Below, piece by piece: positions 32,196-44,809 of a stretch of DNA of 64,000 nucleotides. The stretch spans positions 47,580,859 to 47,644,858 of the forward strand of contig CM067547.1 of assembly GCA_034509755.1 (NCBI GenBank), given 5' to 3'. The translations under genes were made by a program, and so were the position numbers. The stretch is from Anisodus tanguticus. Its lineage: Eukaryota > Streptophyta > Magnoliopsida > Solanales > Solanaceae. Every line of letters begins with the position of its first letter. Position 1 is the stretch's first letter. The notes under the pieces were generated by a model. The model saw only the letters and a program-made list of their open reading frames with translations, made no database searches and was not told the origin of the DNA.

Positions 32196-32584
32196 GTCAT
32201 AGCATTGATCAATTTCTATAATCAAGCCCACCTTGAGTTGCACATGGTCATTGTCACAACCTGTTGATCTTGTGGAAGTGGAAATATCTCTTGGAGCAAT
32301 ATCAAATTTCTAAGAGTCGATCTACATGTCTTGCTTTTACTGTTATATCGGAAGTTACTTCACGTATTGCTTGACTTAAAATGGATAGTGGATTCCTCTT
32401 GGATGAGCAGATGCCCTGGTGATATATCCGTTGCTCTAGCCACACTTGAATAATTTTGAGCAACAAATTCGTCATCCTCATCCGAACCTTCATGCATTAG
32501 ATTTTTAACCGCTATTTTAAAGCTATCGCCTATCAAAACAAGAGTAGCAGCCCGTGCAACTAAGTTATCTCTTCATATAGAGAT
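32196..32584 (-). other. Unrecognised possible coding remnant
   Basis: Directly after the truncated copia. On the minus strand a broken frame reads LVARAATLVLIGDSFKIAVK and EGSDEDDEFVAQNYSSVARA, with the look of protein-coding sequence, then stops. I do not recognise the family. It lies between two transposons and is likely a gene fragment. Confidence 0.3.
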
Positions 32585-33818
32585 AACTGCAACAACAACA
32601 TACCCAGTAAAGTCCCACAATGTGTGGTCTGGGGAGGATAGATTGTACGCAGACCTTACCTCTATCTTGGTAAGTAAAAGGTTATTTCCGAAAGATCCTC
32701 GGCTTAAGACAAAACATAGGCACAAGCAAAGCAAGAGAAACGGTCAGACCTGGACAAGAAATTTAAAGCAGTATGAAAATGATGGTAACAAAAGTGAATA
32801 AGCCATGATAAAACATTCTAAAAAATGAAGCAGTAACTAACGCAGGTAAATAAGATAAATAAAGTACACGAAAGAACATACAACAACTGAAATCAAATGA
32901 CAGGGGACTATAAAATAATATTGCGCCTACTAGTATGATAAGCTAAGCACGACTACAATAATAACACTACAACTACTAGTATGTAAGCGTAATTAGGACT
33001 ACGCTCAACTACCTACTACCCTAATTTGTGTCCTCCACAACCCTTTATCTAAGGTCACGTCCTCAGTAAGTTGCACCTGCGCCATATCCCGTCTAATCAC
33101 CTCTCCCCAATACTTCTTCAGCCTACCTCACACCCCTTCTGAACCCGTCCATAGCCAACCCCTCACACCTCCGCATTGGGGCATTTGTGCCTCTCCTCTG
33201 CTCATGCCCGAATCATCTCAACCTCGCTTCCCGTATCTTATCTTCCACCGAGGCCACTCCCACTCTGTCCCAAATATCATCATTTCTAATCCTTGTATGC
33301 CCACACATCCATCTCAACATCTTCATCTCCACAACTTTCATCTTTTGGATACGCGAAGTCTTGACTGGCCAACATTTTGCCCCATACAACATAATCGGTC
33401 TAACCACCACCTATAGAACTTTCCTTTAAGTTTTGGTAGCACATTTTTATCGCATAAGACTCTAGATGCGAGCCTCCATTTCATCCATCCTGCACCAATA
33501 TGATGTATGACATCATCATCAATCTCTCTATTCCCTTGGATAATAGACCCGAGATGTTTGAAGCTTCTTTTCTTTGGAATGACCTGAGTACCAAACCTCA
33601 TCTCTAGGCCTGTCTCATGGTCGCTCCCGTTACTGAACTTGCACTCCAAGTATTCTGTCTTGGTCCTACTCAGCTTGAACCCTTTAGACTCCAGAGTATG
33701 TCTCCAAACCTCCAGCTTAGCGTTCACTCCGCTGCGAGGCTCATCAATTAGGACTATGTCATCTGCGAATAACATACACCATGACACCTCCCTTTAAATT
33801 TGTCGCGTCAGTCCATCC
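32585..33818 (-). mobile_element. RTE-type LINE, 3' part (left piece of a split copy)
   Basis: Minus-strand LINE. From 33787 leftwards it reads SWCMLFADDIVLIDEPRSGV (the FADD catalytic box), KRSFKHLGSIIQGNREIDDD, the RTE C-terminal part to about 33000, and the 3' tail ending GGGTATGTTGTTGTTGCAG at 32585. The protein sequence continues exactly across the inserted LTR into 38154-38822. Frames are shifted in places. Confidence 0.85.
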
Positions 33819-36714
33819 TGTCGCGCCCGTTTTTGACGTGCGGGTTTCGCGACGGGATGGCGTCGATTCCCTCTAGATTGGACAAAAATGTTTTTTTTAT
33901 GGAGTCGCCACCTAATTATTCTAAGGTGAATTAGGACACCTGAATATTAACTAAATGCTGCAAAATAACTCCGATTTTATGGTCTACGAAACTAATGAGA
34001 TTCTAGGTAAGGGTTCTTTATTATCCTAAAGGGAAGGGGTTAGGCATCCTTTAAGATTCGCTAACTTGCGATTATCCGATCAAACTCAGGTTAATTATTA
34101 TGCTAAGAAAAATGCATGCTTTTACAAGTATAAAAAATAATGTTGCAAGTAGTTAATAAAAATGATGTATTTTGTACAAGTATGCATTTGTATGACATTT
34201 TAAAATATATGTAAAGTTAAAAAGTATGCATTTGTATGAAAATAGATAAAAATATATGCAATGTAAATTTTATGGGTGACGAGCCTAAAAAATAGGTAAA
34301 CTAGTGATTTTCGATTTTAAAACTAACCAAGCCTAAAATAAATAAACTAGCGATGGGTTTCCAGTTTTAGACTATCCTATTAATTAATTCTAAGTCTAAC
34401 TATTCTAAACATTTCAATAATTTCAGAGTACAATACTATTACAATACAGAATGAAATAAAGCTGAATTAAAGAAGGTAAAAAACAACAAAATAAATAATC
34501 TCCGAGGGGTATTTGCCTTCTTTGACTTTATCCGTTGCAACATGTCAAGAACAAACGGTTAGAAACAATTGAATATACATAAATTCGGATCCATATCCAA
34601 AACAATAAATGTTTTGATTACGGAGGACTCAGACTTAAATTTTGAAAAGATCATTCCAATCACGTCGTGGCTGCGAACATATGACTCGTTGGTCATTTTA
34701 GTTGCCTTGCCTACCGAACATGTTGGTCTCTCGGGTGAAAAAGATTTAAGTTTCATCATTGCCCAGAAATTTTATTTTCTGTCTTTACAACTGTGGAGGC
34801 CTAAAAAATCGACGAATATTTTTTCATCGGCCAGTGTAGTATCGTGTTCAAATCAGCAAAAATTAAATCAAAGCTAAGCTAAGCAAAAAAAAACAGAGAG
34901 GAAATTTCCGAAAAGACGCGATGTTTAGTTTAAAACAAGTAAATATCCGTTGCATGAATGTTTAAAACAGTAAACTGAAAACAGAGAAATGAAAAAAGCG
35001 CGGCTTCGAATTCAATTTCATCGGTCCAAATGCGGTATTCAGTTAAAAATAGTAAAATAATAGCGAAACAGAAATCAGTAAATTATCCAAAACAACAAAA
35101 CTAAAAGAGGACAAACAGAAAACAGAGAATCAATTGCTGAAACAGAAAAATGAAAAAAAAGCGCGGCATCGAATTCAATTTCATTGGCCTAAGTGTAGTA
35201 TTTGTTCAAATCAGCCCATTTGGATCAAGTGTAACAGTCTGTTCTTTTTGAAATACGCAGTAGCCGATGACTAAAGTGCAGCAGCTATTAGGCTCAACAT
35301 CACTATTGATATAGCAGCAACAAGATGTACTTAAAGTGCAATAACATCAACCCAAAAACAACATCTCAAAGTGATCACACAGATAATAGCGGACCAAACA
35401 CATGAATATGTTTAATCTCATTCGAATAGACATAATCAGGATAGGGTGATCTAATATGCCATATGCTTTACCATTTTGTAAAAAAGGACCTGCTCACATA
35501 AAATTATTTTATGGACCCAAAAAACATATATAGGTATATTCTCAACAAACAGTCTGGACATGGAAAATTTTGACAGCAAAGACATAATGAACACATGCTC
35601 CTAATAGGCATTTTATATATCCAATTATACCTTATAGATGCCTATCACATGAAACAAGATTATGAGTTAAAACATGGAATGAAACAGAACTATAACTTAA
35701 CATGGGACATGCTAGTCGACTAAGTGCAAAAATACCAATACGAATGACATTTTTATAACTCAACGGACATGAGTATGGCATAAGGCATGACATGTTGTCA
35801 TGGACCTATTTTAGTGCTTAGATAGTAGAGACAAGTATGCAATCAATTTTAACAAACCAGAATGTCCAGAAAAATAAACAAGTAACCATAAAGAGATGAC
35901 ATTTTCAGGCATAAAGAATCATTTAAACTAAGCTAAGTATGCATAATCACATTTATGCTCAAACATGAACCTAACACGGTATGTTTAAGTATTAACAATC
36001 AGCATAAAAATCAGCAAACATTATGAGACATTCAATTAACCAATATTTTAAATCCTTCTCAACATGTACTAATTAACAAAATATCATCGTATGATACCAA
36101 ACATGAATCAGATAGCACGAGCAAAATAATTCAAAACGTTGTTGTTAACTAAACAAAACCAACATTCTTATCATGCTTAGACAATAAACATATCAACTAA
36201 CATCATTACTAAACCAATGAAAAAACACATAAAACACAGAGAGTAAGAAAAATGAGAAGAGTTGAGTTTTACCGACTTCCGGATTATGAACTCCGACCCG
36301 AGAATGGACGCAACATCAAAACCATAATTTGAAGGGCTCAGATTTGTTAGAACAAAGCAAGAGGAAATGCAACACACGCCATGGCTGTGGACACCGGATT
36401 GCAAATTGATACCGTACCGGGTCGCCCCGCCAAGATACGTGTCGGATATTCTCAAAGTAGTGGGCCATATCCCATTTGAAGGACAAGGATTAAAGACCAG
36501 CCATTTGAAAGGAAATTCGTGCAATTTCTTCCGGAAGTGCAGTATGGGTAAATTATCATCATAGCCCGGTTTTGAATTTGACTCGACCTGGATACAGACC
36601 CGCATCGACTGACCCAAAAATGAAAACAGACCCGAGAGTGACCGGAATCAATTTTTTTTATTTTCATTTTTTAGATAACTAACACAAAATATAAACACAC
36701 AAAATTTGGAAATT

Positions 36715-37040
36715 CACTCGAATCGGGTCGACCCGACCCGGATCAGTGGCCCGACCCGAATAGTGACCCGACCCGAATAACAAAACAGCCCTGAAAACGT
36801 AAAGAACAAAGAGTATTTTGATTTTTGGGACTCGATTTCGACCCAAAACAGACCCGGATCAGTGACCCGACCCGAATAGTGACCCGACCCGAATATGATC
36901 GAGAAAACAGTATCACAAAAACCGATCGAAAATAAAACCAACAAAAACAGACTGGAAACCACCAACAAAACAAACCGGAAACCACCAACAAAATAAACCT
37001 GAAACCAACAACAAAACAAACGGAAACCACCAACAAAAGC
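36715..37040. repeat. CCCGAAT-type and CCACCAACAAAA-type tandem repeats in the solo LTR
   Basis: CGACCCGAATAGTGACCCGA repeats at 36720-36775 and again at 36850-36895, and AAACCACCAACAAAACAAAC repeats at 36955-37040. Variable tandem repeats are common in Ogre LTRs. Confidence 0.7.
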
Positions 37041-38044
37041 ATCGAAAAATCACCAACAAAACAACTTTCCGAACCTCCTTTTTTCGGACTTGGGACCTCC
37101 AAAATTCCACCAAAAAAGACCAAAAACTCCCACCCTCAAACCGTAGACAAAGGGGGGTTAAAATAGATGGATTCAGACAAAAATGGACCCCCTCCATGGA
37201 GAACAAAGGGGGTCTATATATATGGATTTCCCCTCTAAAATCGAGTTTGAAATCGAAATAAATGGGCAACTAGTTGCGGATTTTAGGGGTCGAAATCGCG
37301 GGTTTTTAGGGATGTAGGTATGGGTGAAGTGATGGGTGGTGTTAGGGGTGTGACCGGCGTAGGTGTGGTAGGGTTTGGTGGCGGTGATCGGCATGTTTTG
37401 GGGGTGTGGGGTACGGGAGTGTTGGCCGATCGAGAGAAAGAGAGAGTGAGAGCCTTTTTTGTTTTTTGTTGTTGTTGTGAAGTTAGGGTTAGGGGGATAA
37501 AAGGAAAGGGGAGATGGGCTGAGTGGGTATGGGTTGGACCGTCTCGGGTCGGGTATGGGGCTTGACCGGTTGGGCTTCGGGAGTTGGGCCAAGGGATTTC
37601 GGGTGGGCCGATTTTGGGTTTGGGAGATTTGGTTTGAGGGGTAAAGGGAAATAAGGGGAAAGGGAATTGGGCTTTGGTTTGGATGATTTTGTTAGGTTAG
37701 TAGAGTGTTTTAGTTTTGTGGGTTGGGGTATAAGGGAATGGGTTGTTGGGCCTTGGACAAAATGGGTTTTAGTTTGGGTGGAAATTGTTTTGGGTTGGGA
37801 AATGAATGGGTTATGGGTTTAAAATACAAAGAAGGGTTTTATTATATAAAAAGAAAGCTTTGTAAAATTTATAAATTATAAAGATGATAATATGATAAAA
37901 TATAATATTTGTGAAATGCTTGATGCTTAAAATAATTTTAAAAAAAATGCGATGCCGTTTGTCAAAAATAAAATAACATATAATATTAGGATAAAAGTAT
38001 GTTTGTGATATTAAAATGCAAATGACAATAAATATGCAAATAAT

Positions 38045-38064
38045 ATATATATATATATATATAT
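38045..38064. repeat. (AT)n microsatellite
   Basis: About ten AT repeats near the right end of the solo LTR. Confidence 0.85.
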
Positions 38065-38153
38065 GCCTATATTTTAAAATTATTGTGAGGTGTCAAAACT
38101 ATTAAAAATTGCAAATGAAATCATAAAAGATGGGACAAAATTGGGTGTCAATA

Positions 38154-38822
38154 CATCCATCACCAAGACAAATAAGAACGGGCGAAGAGTTGATCCCTAG
38201 TCCAACTCCATCATCACTGGAAAGTCCTTCGAGTTTCCTCCTACTGTCTGTACCCTGGTCTTGGCTCCATCATACATATCCTTGATCGTCCTAGTGTACA
38301 CCACATGTACACCTCTAACCTGCAAACATCTCCATAGAACCTCCGTAGGGACTTTGTCGTATGCCTTCTCGAGGTCGATAAAAACCATATGTAAGTCTCT
38401 CTTCCTCTCTCTATACTGCTCCACCAACCTCCTAATAAGATGAATGACTTCTGTAGTCGAATGCCCCAGCATGAATCCAAATTGGTTCTCGGAAATAGAC
38501 ACGCATCTTCTCACCCTCATCTCCACGACCCTTTCCCAACTTTCATAGTGTGGCTTAGCAGCTTGATACCCGTATAGTTGTTGCAACTATGGATGTCACC
38601 TTTGTTCTGGTACAAAGGAATCATTGTACTCCACTCAGTCAGCCACTCCAAACCTGCCTTACCCGTGCTCTTCTAAATTCAACTGGAATCTCATCAGGCC
38701 CGGTCGCTCGTCCCCTGCGCATCCTGCGAACAACACCCTTAACCTCCTCAACCTTAATACTTCTACAATATCCAAAATCCTGGTACCTTTCGAATTGCTC
38801 CAGATCTCCCAGCACAATGTAA
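38154..38822 (-). mobile_element. RTE-type LINE, upstream part (right piece of the split copy)
   Basis: From 38822 leftwards on the minus strand: reverse transcriptase N-terminal region and then KRDLHMVFIDLEKAYDKVPT at about 38390-38340, joining at 38154 to the RT remainder at 33818. Homology to the other LINE (45355-47200) stops at 38822 after CAGCACAATGT, so this copy is 5' truncated, as LINE insertions usually are. Confidence 0.82.
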
Positions 38823-39204
38823 TGTTAACGACAACAACAACGATATTTCAACATAGTTTTTTCCTTTGTAATGTTAAAGTGAATCCACATTGTCAAATTT
38901 GTACTTCAAAAGTACTAAAGAATTGACCATAAATAACAGTTCTATATATGTATTCAACATCAAAACTCCAACATGATTAGTCCACATTAATAAACTGAAG
39001 ATAAATTTATAGCAAAGGAAATGGGAGACAGAATTAAACTGGGTAAACAAAAGTTTAAGATAATCATTTATTGATCAAAGTTACTAAGCAATAACATCCT
39101 TAGACAAGATACTTATTGACAAACCAAAGGCAACACTTCCAAACCAGCACATATAACAAACTTGGAAACAACATAACAAAGGCCAGATAGCATTTCTCGG
39201 AACA
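38823..39204. other. AT-rich interval without recognised features
   Basis: Nothing codes here. It begins with GACAACAACAACGA, which may be a small remnant of another TTG tail on the minus strand. Confidence 0.4.
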
Positions 39205-39575
39205 CTAACTAGATGGATCAGAAAAAGGAAGGAGATAGGCTTCCACTGCTTTGTACATTTCCAAGACTTCGAAATCGCCCTCCGTGTAGTATGTGCTTGT
39301 CACCTTAGAGTTGGAACCACCATCTGGTGATTGCTTAAACTTCACCTCATTAAGTTATTTTTTCTAGTTTATCTACCAAAGCTCATCAATCCTATACTTA
39401 ATGGACTTAAAGTTTCCCACCTGCATAAAGAAGCCATGGTTAGAAAATATTAGTGACGAAAATGAGAGTATCCAAAATTGAAAAATAATTAACTAGGATG
39501 AAGAAAGTTGACATTCTTAGTACCTCCATTACCCTGGACAAATTCAATACTTTTAATAGCTTGTATTCTTTTCTT
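39205..39575 (-). pseudogene. PR-10 / Bet v 1-like gene fragment (pseudogene)
   Basis: On the minus strand an exon-1 end reads QAIKSIEFVQGNGG (39569-39530), then an intron (GTACTAAG...TTTATGCAG). A second exon reads GNFKSIKYRIDEL, then stops, then NEVKFKQSPDGGSNSKVTST, YYTEGDFEV and MYKAVEAYLLP, ending SDPSS and TAG at 39205-39207. These match the Bet v 1/PR-10 fold, small cytosolic ligand-binding proteins of plant defence, with the intron at the usual place. In-frame stops around 39360-39380, a gap after the intron and the missing N-terminus show it is dead. Confidence 0.68.
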
Positions 39576-40194
39576 GCATCAATTTTGTCTAAAGTTTGAG
39601 ATGGCATTGATGTATTAATAGGCACAAGAGGATTTTTAATAAAACTTACTGTTGCACGTGAGGCCAAATGTTGTACAACATCACCTATTGAAACATCTTG
39701 ATCATGGCTGATTCTTGGTGCGCGTGAATTCCACCAGCGTGCATCACAATAAGAACTCTTTGCACGCAAAGATCCAACTTCTTGTTGCATTGGAATTTCT
39801 CGATAACTTCATTACCTGATGATGGTATTTTTTTGAAAGATTTCAAAAAACTGAGATATAGGATAACTTTCAAATAGTACAGAGTTTGCCAACCTTTTGT
39901 TTCACTTCCTTCTTGCCCATCATAGCAGAGAGTCAGCAATCCCATATATGTTTCTTGATTTGCAATAATGTATTATATGAGGAGTAACATATGATATGTA
40001 AACAATTCAAGCCATTCCAAAGAAGAAAATAGAGTATACAAGAACAATAATTTGAAAGAACAAATCTTGGAATACATAGCAAGAATACCGCTTTTTTACT
40101 ATAAACACACAAAATGAAGAAAAAGAGGGAAAATTGAACAAGGGTACTGTAGTAACACTTGATATCAATACAAATCCATAACTTATTATCCCCT
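39576..40194 (-). other. Unassigned sequence between PR-10 fragment and truncated copia
   Basis: Contains an open minus-strand stretch (39685-39945, starting MGLLTLCYDGQEGSETKG) that I do not recognise and do not call a gene. Near 40195 the copia RNase H frame runs out of homology after GYCVFLGDNK and reads into this unrelated AT-rich DNA, marking a truncation breakpoint. Confidence 0.35.
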
Positions 40195-43100
40195 AAAAAC
40201 ACACAGTAGCCTGAGGTGTAACGTCGCGTGTCCGGACAACCTGCCCAATCAGCATTCGTATATGACAACAACCTGGTCGGAAATGAGGGGTATAGGTGCA
40301 AACCATAGTCAAGTGTGCCCTTAACATATCGCATGACACGTTTGAGGGCAGTAAAATGAGGCTTTCTGGGGGCATGCATAAATAAACATACATGCTGAAC
40401 AACATAAGCAATATCAAGCCTGATGAATGTGAGGTACTGTAGTGTACCTACGAGACTCCTGTAAAGAGTGGGATCGGACACCAGATCACCATCCAAAGCA
40501 CTGAGCTTTGATCTAGAGTCAATTGGAGTAGCCATGATCTTGCAATTTGCCATTTTAGCCCTGTATACAATCTCCTCTGCATACTTACGTTGATATAGAA
40601 ACATAGTGTCGGCAGATCTAGTCATTGAAATGCCCAAAAAATAGCTCAACTTCCCCAAGTCAGTCATAGCAAATTATGTTTTGAGCCGTGCAATGATCTC
40701 ATTGTTTAGTATCTCAGATGAGGCAGTGAGCACAATATCTTCCACATACAATAACAAATACGCAATGCTACTACCTCGATGAAAAATAAACAGATAATTA
40801 TCACACTTGCTGCATACAAACCCAATCTGCAAAAGATATTGTGCAAAGCGATCATAGCATGCTCGAGGGGCCTGTTTCAAGCCATACAGTGACTTACGGA
40901 GACGACATACATACTGAGGGGCGGCTAGATGGGCAAAACAGGCGGTTGATGCATATAAACCATTTCTTTCAAATCCCCACGTAGAAACATATTTTTCACA
41001 TCAAGTTGATGAATAGGCCAATGCTTACCCATAACAATACTTAGAACTGTGCGAATGGTGGTTGGTTAAACAATCAGACTGAATGTCTCTCCACAATCTA
41101 TACCCTCCTACTGATTAGTGCCATTAGCCATAAGTCGTACCTTGTACCTCTCTAGCTCACCATTGTCTCTATATTTGTGACGAAAAGCCACATACATCGG
41201 ATCACGTTCACCCCTTTCGGTCGAGGAACCAAATCCCAAGTGTGCTATTTCGTTCAAGCATTAAATTCCTTATACATAGCCACATTCCAATTGGGGTCCA
41301 GTTTGGCTAATTTTGGATTTTTGGGAATTAGTGACATAGTTTGAGTGGACAAATTGAAGTGGACTTTGGGTTTGAAAATACGTGTTGGGCACGAGTTTCC
41401 ATACGGTGGGTTGGGGTAGGGGTGTTATTGGTATTTGATAGAAGAGTATGGTGTTGGGTGGGGGTCGACGGGATCTGCGGGTTATCGATACAAGGTTGGT
41501 TATCGGGATGACTGACTTAGGGTTGGGGGTTGGGATGACTGACTTGGGGTTTGACAGTGGTTGGATTGGCGGAGTTGTATTGGGTAGGTTGATGAGGGTT
41601 TGGTGATGAGCTATGGGGTACGAAGTCAGCGGTAGGGTGGGTGTATTGTGGCGATCGATTGGGTTGGTGACTGTGGGGCTTCTGGGTTCAGGCTCGGGAC
41701 GGTGGTGTGGGGTCAAGTGTACCGGGACTGAGTTGTGGTGGTAGCTGATGGCGTACGGTGGACTGGGCACATGATACGGTGGTTCCATCGGATGTGTGAT
41801 GGGGATGGTGGATGGCGGCAGTAACGTGGGTACTGTAGCAGTGGTGGGTGATAGTGGCTGTGTCACTGTGTCAGTAGATCAAGCAAGCTCGTGAAGGATG
41901 ACTGGGTATGTGTCGGATTCATCTAGAAAGGTATAATCCGTGGTATGGAATTTGTGAATATTTGTGAAAGAAAACATCGTCTCGTCAAAGGTGACGTGAC
42001 GTGAGACGTGGATCTGACGAGTAGAGAAGTCATAACATAGGTAGCCCCTATGGTTGGATGGAAAACCTACGAAGACACACGGAGTGGTTCGGGGTGCTAA
42101 TTTATGAGGGGCAGTAGCTGCCAGATTTGGGTAGCAGAGGCAACCGAAAATGCGAAGATGGTCATAAGAGGGGGTCCGACGGTATAAGATTTCGGTTGGG
42201 GTCATGTTATGAAGGGTATTGGTAGGTAAAATATTGAGGATGTATTCTATCATTTTGACTGTATAGACCCAAAAAGACGGAGGAATGGAGACATGAAGTA
42301 GGAGAGTACGAACCATGTTATTAATGGTGCAGATGATTCGTTCGGCTTTACCATTTTGAGGCGATGTGTGGGGACATGAGAAGTGGAAAACCATGCCATT
42401 ATTTCTACAGAATAGTGAAACATGGAGTTATTGAACACACAACCATTATCACACTGAAATGATTTTATGCATTTTTCAAACTGTGTTATGATAAAAGTAT
42501 GAAATTCAAGAAATTTGGCAAACACTTCGGATTTAAATTTGAGTGGGTAGATCCAAATATAATGAGAAAAATCATCTAACAAGACAAGATAATATTTATG
42601 ACCAAGTGAACTAGAAATAAGAGACGTCTACAAATTAGTATGAATAATATCAAAAGGAGAAAACGTAACACTTGAAGATGATTTAAAGGGAAGACGAACA
42701 TGTTTGCCTAAAGAGCAAGAAATACAGTGCTGGGCAAGTTTCCCATTATTACATTAAATAAAATTATTTGCTATAAGAAAATTTAAAAATGGTGCTCCTG
42801 GGTGGACACGCCGATTATGCCAAGTTGACGAAGTGATAGCAGCGAGAGAAATGGAAGAGCAAGATCTGGCAACAGATGTGGATAAGAATGGATAGAGATC
42901 CCCGTGCTATTGCATCTCGTAAGAGGTGTCTCCGTACGAAGATCCTTCACAGTAAAACCAAATGGGTCAAAGTCAACAGAGACAAAATTGTTACGAGTAA
43001 ATTGTCGGACATAAATTAGGTTTTTAATGATGTTCGGGGCATACATGACATTGGTAAGGGAAAATGGTGGATGAAGCGATTGAGTGTAAGTGGCACCATA

Positions 43101-44321
43101 TCCCTGGATTGGAATGCGGTGACCATTTCCGACAGTTATATTTTGAGGATGCTTTAAACGAAATAGTTTGGGAAGATTACCTGCAGAGCGGGTGAGGTGA
43201 GTAGTGATATGTACCAATTTTCATCGGGCTGCTGCAAGTTGAGATTGTTGAAAGCCTGGCCCAACTCAGATAGGGGCCAGACTGCTGGGCTGCTGCAGGT
43301 AATAGGACTGGGCGACGTGGGCTTGATAAGGCTGAAACTGGGCCTGTCGGTGAGTTGGTGTTGGGCCCAAGAGACTCGGCTGATGAACTTGGTACTGGGC
43401 CGAAGGGAAAGCTGGGTATGAGGCCCAGTTCTGGGCCTGGAACGCAGGTGATGGGCCCTGGAACGAAGCAGACAGATTGGGCTATTGCTGATGTTGGCCT
43501 GCATGCTGTCCCCTGCCTCCTTTTCTGTCGCCCTTTCCGCCACGACCACTGCTGCGGTCTCTGTCGCCCCTGCCACCGCGGTTCTGCCGCGACAGCGTTT
43601 CTAGGTGTAGATGTGTCAACCGCCGATGCCTTTTGGTTGTGCTCGTCTTGCTTCGCACGACGTGTTTCTTCCACTAGGAATTGCGAACGAGCCTTGTTAA
43701 AACTAGGTAGATGGTCAGCCTGCTGTATCATTGTGGCAAGAGTGTTATATTCACCCTTTGGTAGGCCTGCGACCAATTGTAAAACCATTTTTATTTCAGA
43801 AACAGGCGTTCCGATGTTTGACAATTGGTCTGCCATGAGTTTTAACTGTTTGCAATATTCAGACATATTGGAATAATTTTCCAGACGGGTGTTGTTGAAT
43901 TGTTCTTCCAAGTACACTGCGCGAGTGTTCTTGTTGTCTTGAAATATTTCTTCTAAACGCATCCACAAGTCACGGGCGAAGGCGCCTATTTTCATAATAA
44001 TGTAGAGTAAATCCTTAGAGATCGTGCCATAGATCCATTGTTTGACAATAACGTCAAGACGATGCCATGTCGAGTCTGCAATATCTAGAAGGCGAGGGAT
44101 GGAGTCGTCGATATGATCAAGTACGTTGAATGCACAAACGTGGTGAAGAGTTCAACCCACGAAGAGTATTGACCATCTTTTTGATCAAGAATTAATTGGA
44201 TGAAATTCTTGATATTCGAGACGGCGAAAGCAGGATGGAAAGAGGATGTGGATAAGGGAGGGGAGTTATCAACGATGTTTTTGGAGGAAGCGGAAGCATT
44301 AGGAGAGGTGGGAGGAGACAT
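40195..44321 (-). pseudogene. Copia gag-pol pseudogene (RE1-like)
   Basis: Gag starts at the ATG of 44321 (MSPPTSPNASASSKN) and continues with LWMRLEEIFQDNKNTRAVYL to about 43200, ending rich in glycine/proline. A protease remnant and ITVGNGHRIPIQGYG follow (43220-43080). The integrase core contains DDFSHYIWIYPLKFKSEVFA and SCPHTSPQNGKAERI (42590-42330), followed by FGCLCYPNL. A proline- and serine-rich linker spans 41270-41866. Reverse transcriptase has LLLYVEDIVLTAS (YVED in place of YVDD, so the catalytic pair is damaged) at about 40740. Connection and RNase H regions contain DLGKLSYFLGISM and YTNADWAGCPDTRRYTSGYC. Frameshifts and stops occur throughout. Confidence 0.85.
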
Positions 44322-44477
44322 GGTGGCTCAACCAAAGTACAAAAAAACTGTGAAAGAATAAATATTTTTCCGGCCGAGGAGGCGGAAGAGCAAATTCCGG
44401 CCGAGAGGGGCGGGGGTTGTCTGCGACGGTAGGAGGAAAAATATTTAGGGTTTTAGGTTTTGACTCTTGATACCATG

Positions 44478-44668
44478 TAAGATTGTATTAATCTTCCTTG
44501 GAGAGCCTTTCTCATTAATACAAATATATATAGGTGTAAAAAATTGATTCCTTCTCTAATAAGGATCACAATCCTACCATAATTATACAATACAAAGTAT
44601 GATAAATATGTACCCTAATATAATACAAACTACACGCGTGCTAATACAATTTAATGTTAAACTTCACA
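44478..44668 (-). repeat. 5' LTR of the minus-strand RE1-like copia
   Basis: On the + strand it starts TGTAAGATTG next to the primer-binding complement and is taken to end ...ACTTCACA at 44668, about 191 bp. The inner end is secure and the outer end is the nearest CA. It contains a TATATATA stretch. Confidence 0.55.
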
Positions 44669-44809
44669 TGTTTAAGAGTAGAAGTTCTAAAAGTGTTCCT
44701 ATCTTTGCCTAACTCTGCCACATAAAGTAAAACAGAGGAGGTAATAAATTTGTCTACACTTACATTGGGTAAGAGCGCTCAAGATCTAATCAGTGAACAT
44801 GGACCTGAA

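Larger units (their letters stand above)
33819..38153. mobile_element. Solo LTR, Ogre/Tat-type Ty3-gypsy, 4335 bp, TSD CATCC
   Basis: Starts TGTCGCGCCCG and ends GGGTGTCAATA (the usual ending TCAACA with one C-to-T change). CATCC flanks it at 33814-33818 and 38154-38158. The 5' part has GGAGTCGCCACCTAATTATT, GGTAAGGGTTC and GGGAAGGGGTTAGGCATCC, phrases shared by Ogre/Tat LTRs. No gag or pol lies inside, and both flanks are halves of one LINE. It therefore formed by recombination between the two LTRs of a once much longer element. Open frames inside it are not genes. Confidence 0.82.
40195..44668 (-). mobile_element. RE1-like Ty1/copia element (-), 3' end missing
   Basis: Second member of the family seen at 27461-32195, in the opposite orientation. 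It has a 5' LTR at 44478-44668, a primer-binding site reading TGGTATCAAGAG on the minus strand, gag, integrase, reverse transcriptase and half of RNase H. It ends abruptly at 40195 inside RNase H without a 3' LTR. Confidence 0.8.

Noticed and set aside
34559..37592. Open frames of 65-146 residues in 34.5-37.6 kb
   Set aside because: They lie in a solo LTR, overlap each other on both strands, are driven by tandem repeats, and lack family features.
43197..43876. Plus-strand open frames over the copia gag region
   Set aside because: Antisense shadows of the minus-strand gag frame.
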